In this document: positions 63,409 through 64,000 of the stretch, piece after piece
Numbering within the stretch: position 1 is the stretch's first letter
Layout of the letters: the number at the start of each line of letters is the position of its first letter
Source: Psychroflexus gondwanensis ACAM 44
Lineage (GTDB): Bacteria; Bacteroidota; Bacteroidia; Flavobacteriales; Flavobacteriaceae
Assembly (NCBI RefSeq): GCF_000355905.1
Contig: NZ_APLF01000005.1
Coordinates: 248,001 to 312,000 of the forward strand
DNA: 64,000 bases
Direction: 5' to 3'
Notes under the pieces: model-generated
Seen by the model: only the letters and a program-made list of their open reading frames with translations
What the model was told of the DNA's origin: nothing
Databases searched by the model: none
Made by a program: the position numbers and the translations under genes

Positions 63409-64000
63409 TTATTAATTTTTAAATTCCATTCTACTTCTTTTAATCGGTCTCTTACGGTTAATAAGGTTTTTAAAACATCACTTTCTAAAGGTAATTCACC
63501 GTAAACCAAGTCTTTAAAAACGCTATTGTAAGTTCTTTTTAATTCTTCATTCCAGATGGTCTCTGCATGTTTAAACACTAAAGCATCCTTTGGATGATTT
63601 TCCAACCATTCATTACCAGATTTGAAGCTTATCACATCATCATTACCAACTGTTAACAGCATATTATCAAACGCTGGTGAATGCAAAAACGCATCAATAT
63701 GAGATTGCTTCAAAAGTTGGTGAATATCGTAGGTGTGACGAATTTTATTTCTTAAATCATTAAAAACATCATTACCATAAGAAAACCTAACCAAACTCAT
63801 TATTTTTTCACAAAGGGTTCTTTTTACATCCAATACATGTACTTCAAAAGGCTGCATGTTATACTTTTTTGCTAATTCGAGCTGATTATTAGTGGTCATC
63901 ATCTGATAAATATAAGAACTAATTGTCCATTTATGGTAGGGTTCAAAACGGCCTAACCATGTGGCTTCAACAATAATTACATCTCTTACTTGACCAAAGT
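63405..64000 (-). CDS. AbiEii/AbiGii-type nucleotidyltransferase toxin (partial, N-terminus off the window)
   Basis: The reverse strand is open from the window edge to a stop at 63405, about 198 codons, although an internal Met at 63902 starts a shorter frame. It reads GQVRDVIIVEATWLGRFEPY, then VLDVKRTLCEKIMSLVRFSYGND (in part) and KIRHTYDIHQLL. The KRTLxEKIMxLVR segment is the hallmark of the AbiEii/AbiGii toxin family, a nucleotidyltransferase-like fold. In AbiE toxin-antitoxin systems the toxin blocks growth upon phage infection. Here it overlaps hsdR by 4 bp, so it is part of the restriction operon. The antitoxin (AbiEi) would lie upstream. Confidence 0.75.
   Translation of the reverse strand, partial: FGQVRDVIIVEATWLGRFEPYHKWTISSYIYQMMTTNNQLELAKKYNMQPFEVHVLDVKRTLCEKIMSLVRFSYGNDVFNDLRNKIRHTYDIHQLLKQSHIDAFLHSPAFDNMLLTVGNDDVISFKSGNEWLENHPKDALVFKHAETIWNEELKRTYNSVFKDLVYGELPLESDVLKTLLTVRDRLKEVEWNLKINK

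Overview
The window is low-GC chromosomal DNA from a member of the Bacteroidetes, almost certainly the family Flavobacteriaceae (genus not determined). The reasons are the type IX secretion regulator PorX, a secreted protease with a type IX C-terminal sorting domain, a FecA-like TonB-dependent receptor, a Lacal_2735-type small protein, the HPPK-deoxynucleoside kinase fusion, a split methylmalonyl-CoA mutase, promoters of the form TTG-N19-TAnnTTTG and the lack of obvious Shine-Dalgarno sequences.

Layout. 1-4.5 kb: a partial HD phosphohydrolase, divergent from porX-tsaE-ald and two small conserved genes. 4.6-12 kb: cell-envelope genes (MltF-like transglycosylase, a lipoprotein, a TonB receptor, a secreted serine protease). 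12-18.5 kb: clpB, a gamma-carbonic-anhydrase-like protein, carB without its regulatory domain, and rpmH. 18.6-23.8 kb: a kinase-like/AraC response-regulator pair, a divergent thioredoxin-like protein, a half-size TauE protein, a second lytic transglycosylase and an alpha/beta hydrolase. 23.9-31.6 kb: uvrA, a LOG-family protein, a large M1-peptidase-like/beta-barrel protein, and msrA-folE. 31.8-43.2 kb: a long co-directional stretch (LolD-like ATPase, TIGR02757, sensor kinase, BatA-like protein, a dihydroorotase homologue without metal ligands, udk, FtsB-like, methylmalonyl-CoA mutase small and large subunits). 43-58.6 kb: GH3-like, AsmA-like, queuosine-precursor transporter, folK-dNK, amine oxidase, cysE-cysM, a KAS III/FabI-like pair, holA, a lone HsdR_N domain protein, a glycosyltransferase and an OmpA lipoprotein. 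All of this reads as a housekeeping backbone.

58.7-64 kb is different. A tRNA-Arg(UCU) gene is followed by four further tandem copies, spaced 97-98 bp, of its own 3' end plus a terminator hairpin. In these copies a GC-rich hairpin replaces the T-loop. Then come about 350 bp of decayed DNA, an uncertain DUF3010-like gene, a short gene remnant, and a type I restriction HsdR gene overlapping an AbiEii-type toxin gene that runs off the window. This looks like an accessory island next to a tRNA gene. The tRNA-tail array is the least explained structure in the window.

Several genes keep a recognisable fold but lack catalytic residues: the dihydroorotase homologue, the kinase-like protein, the M1-like protein, and a thioredoxin-like protein with CxxS in place of CxxC. 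All functional calls come from reading the sequence; no database search was run.
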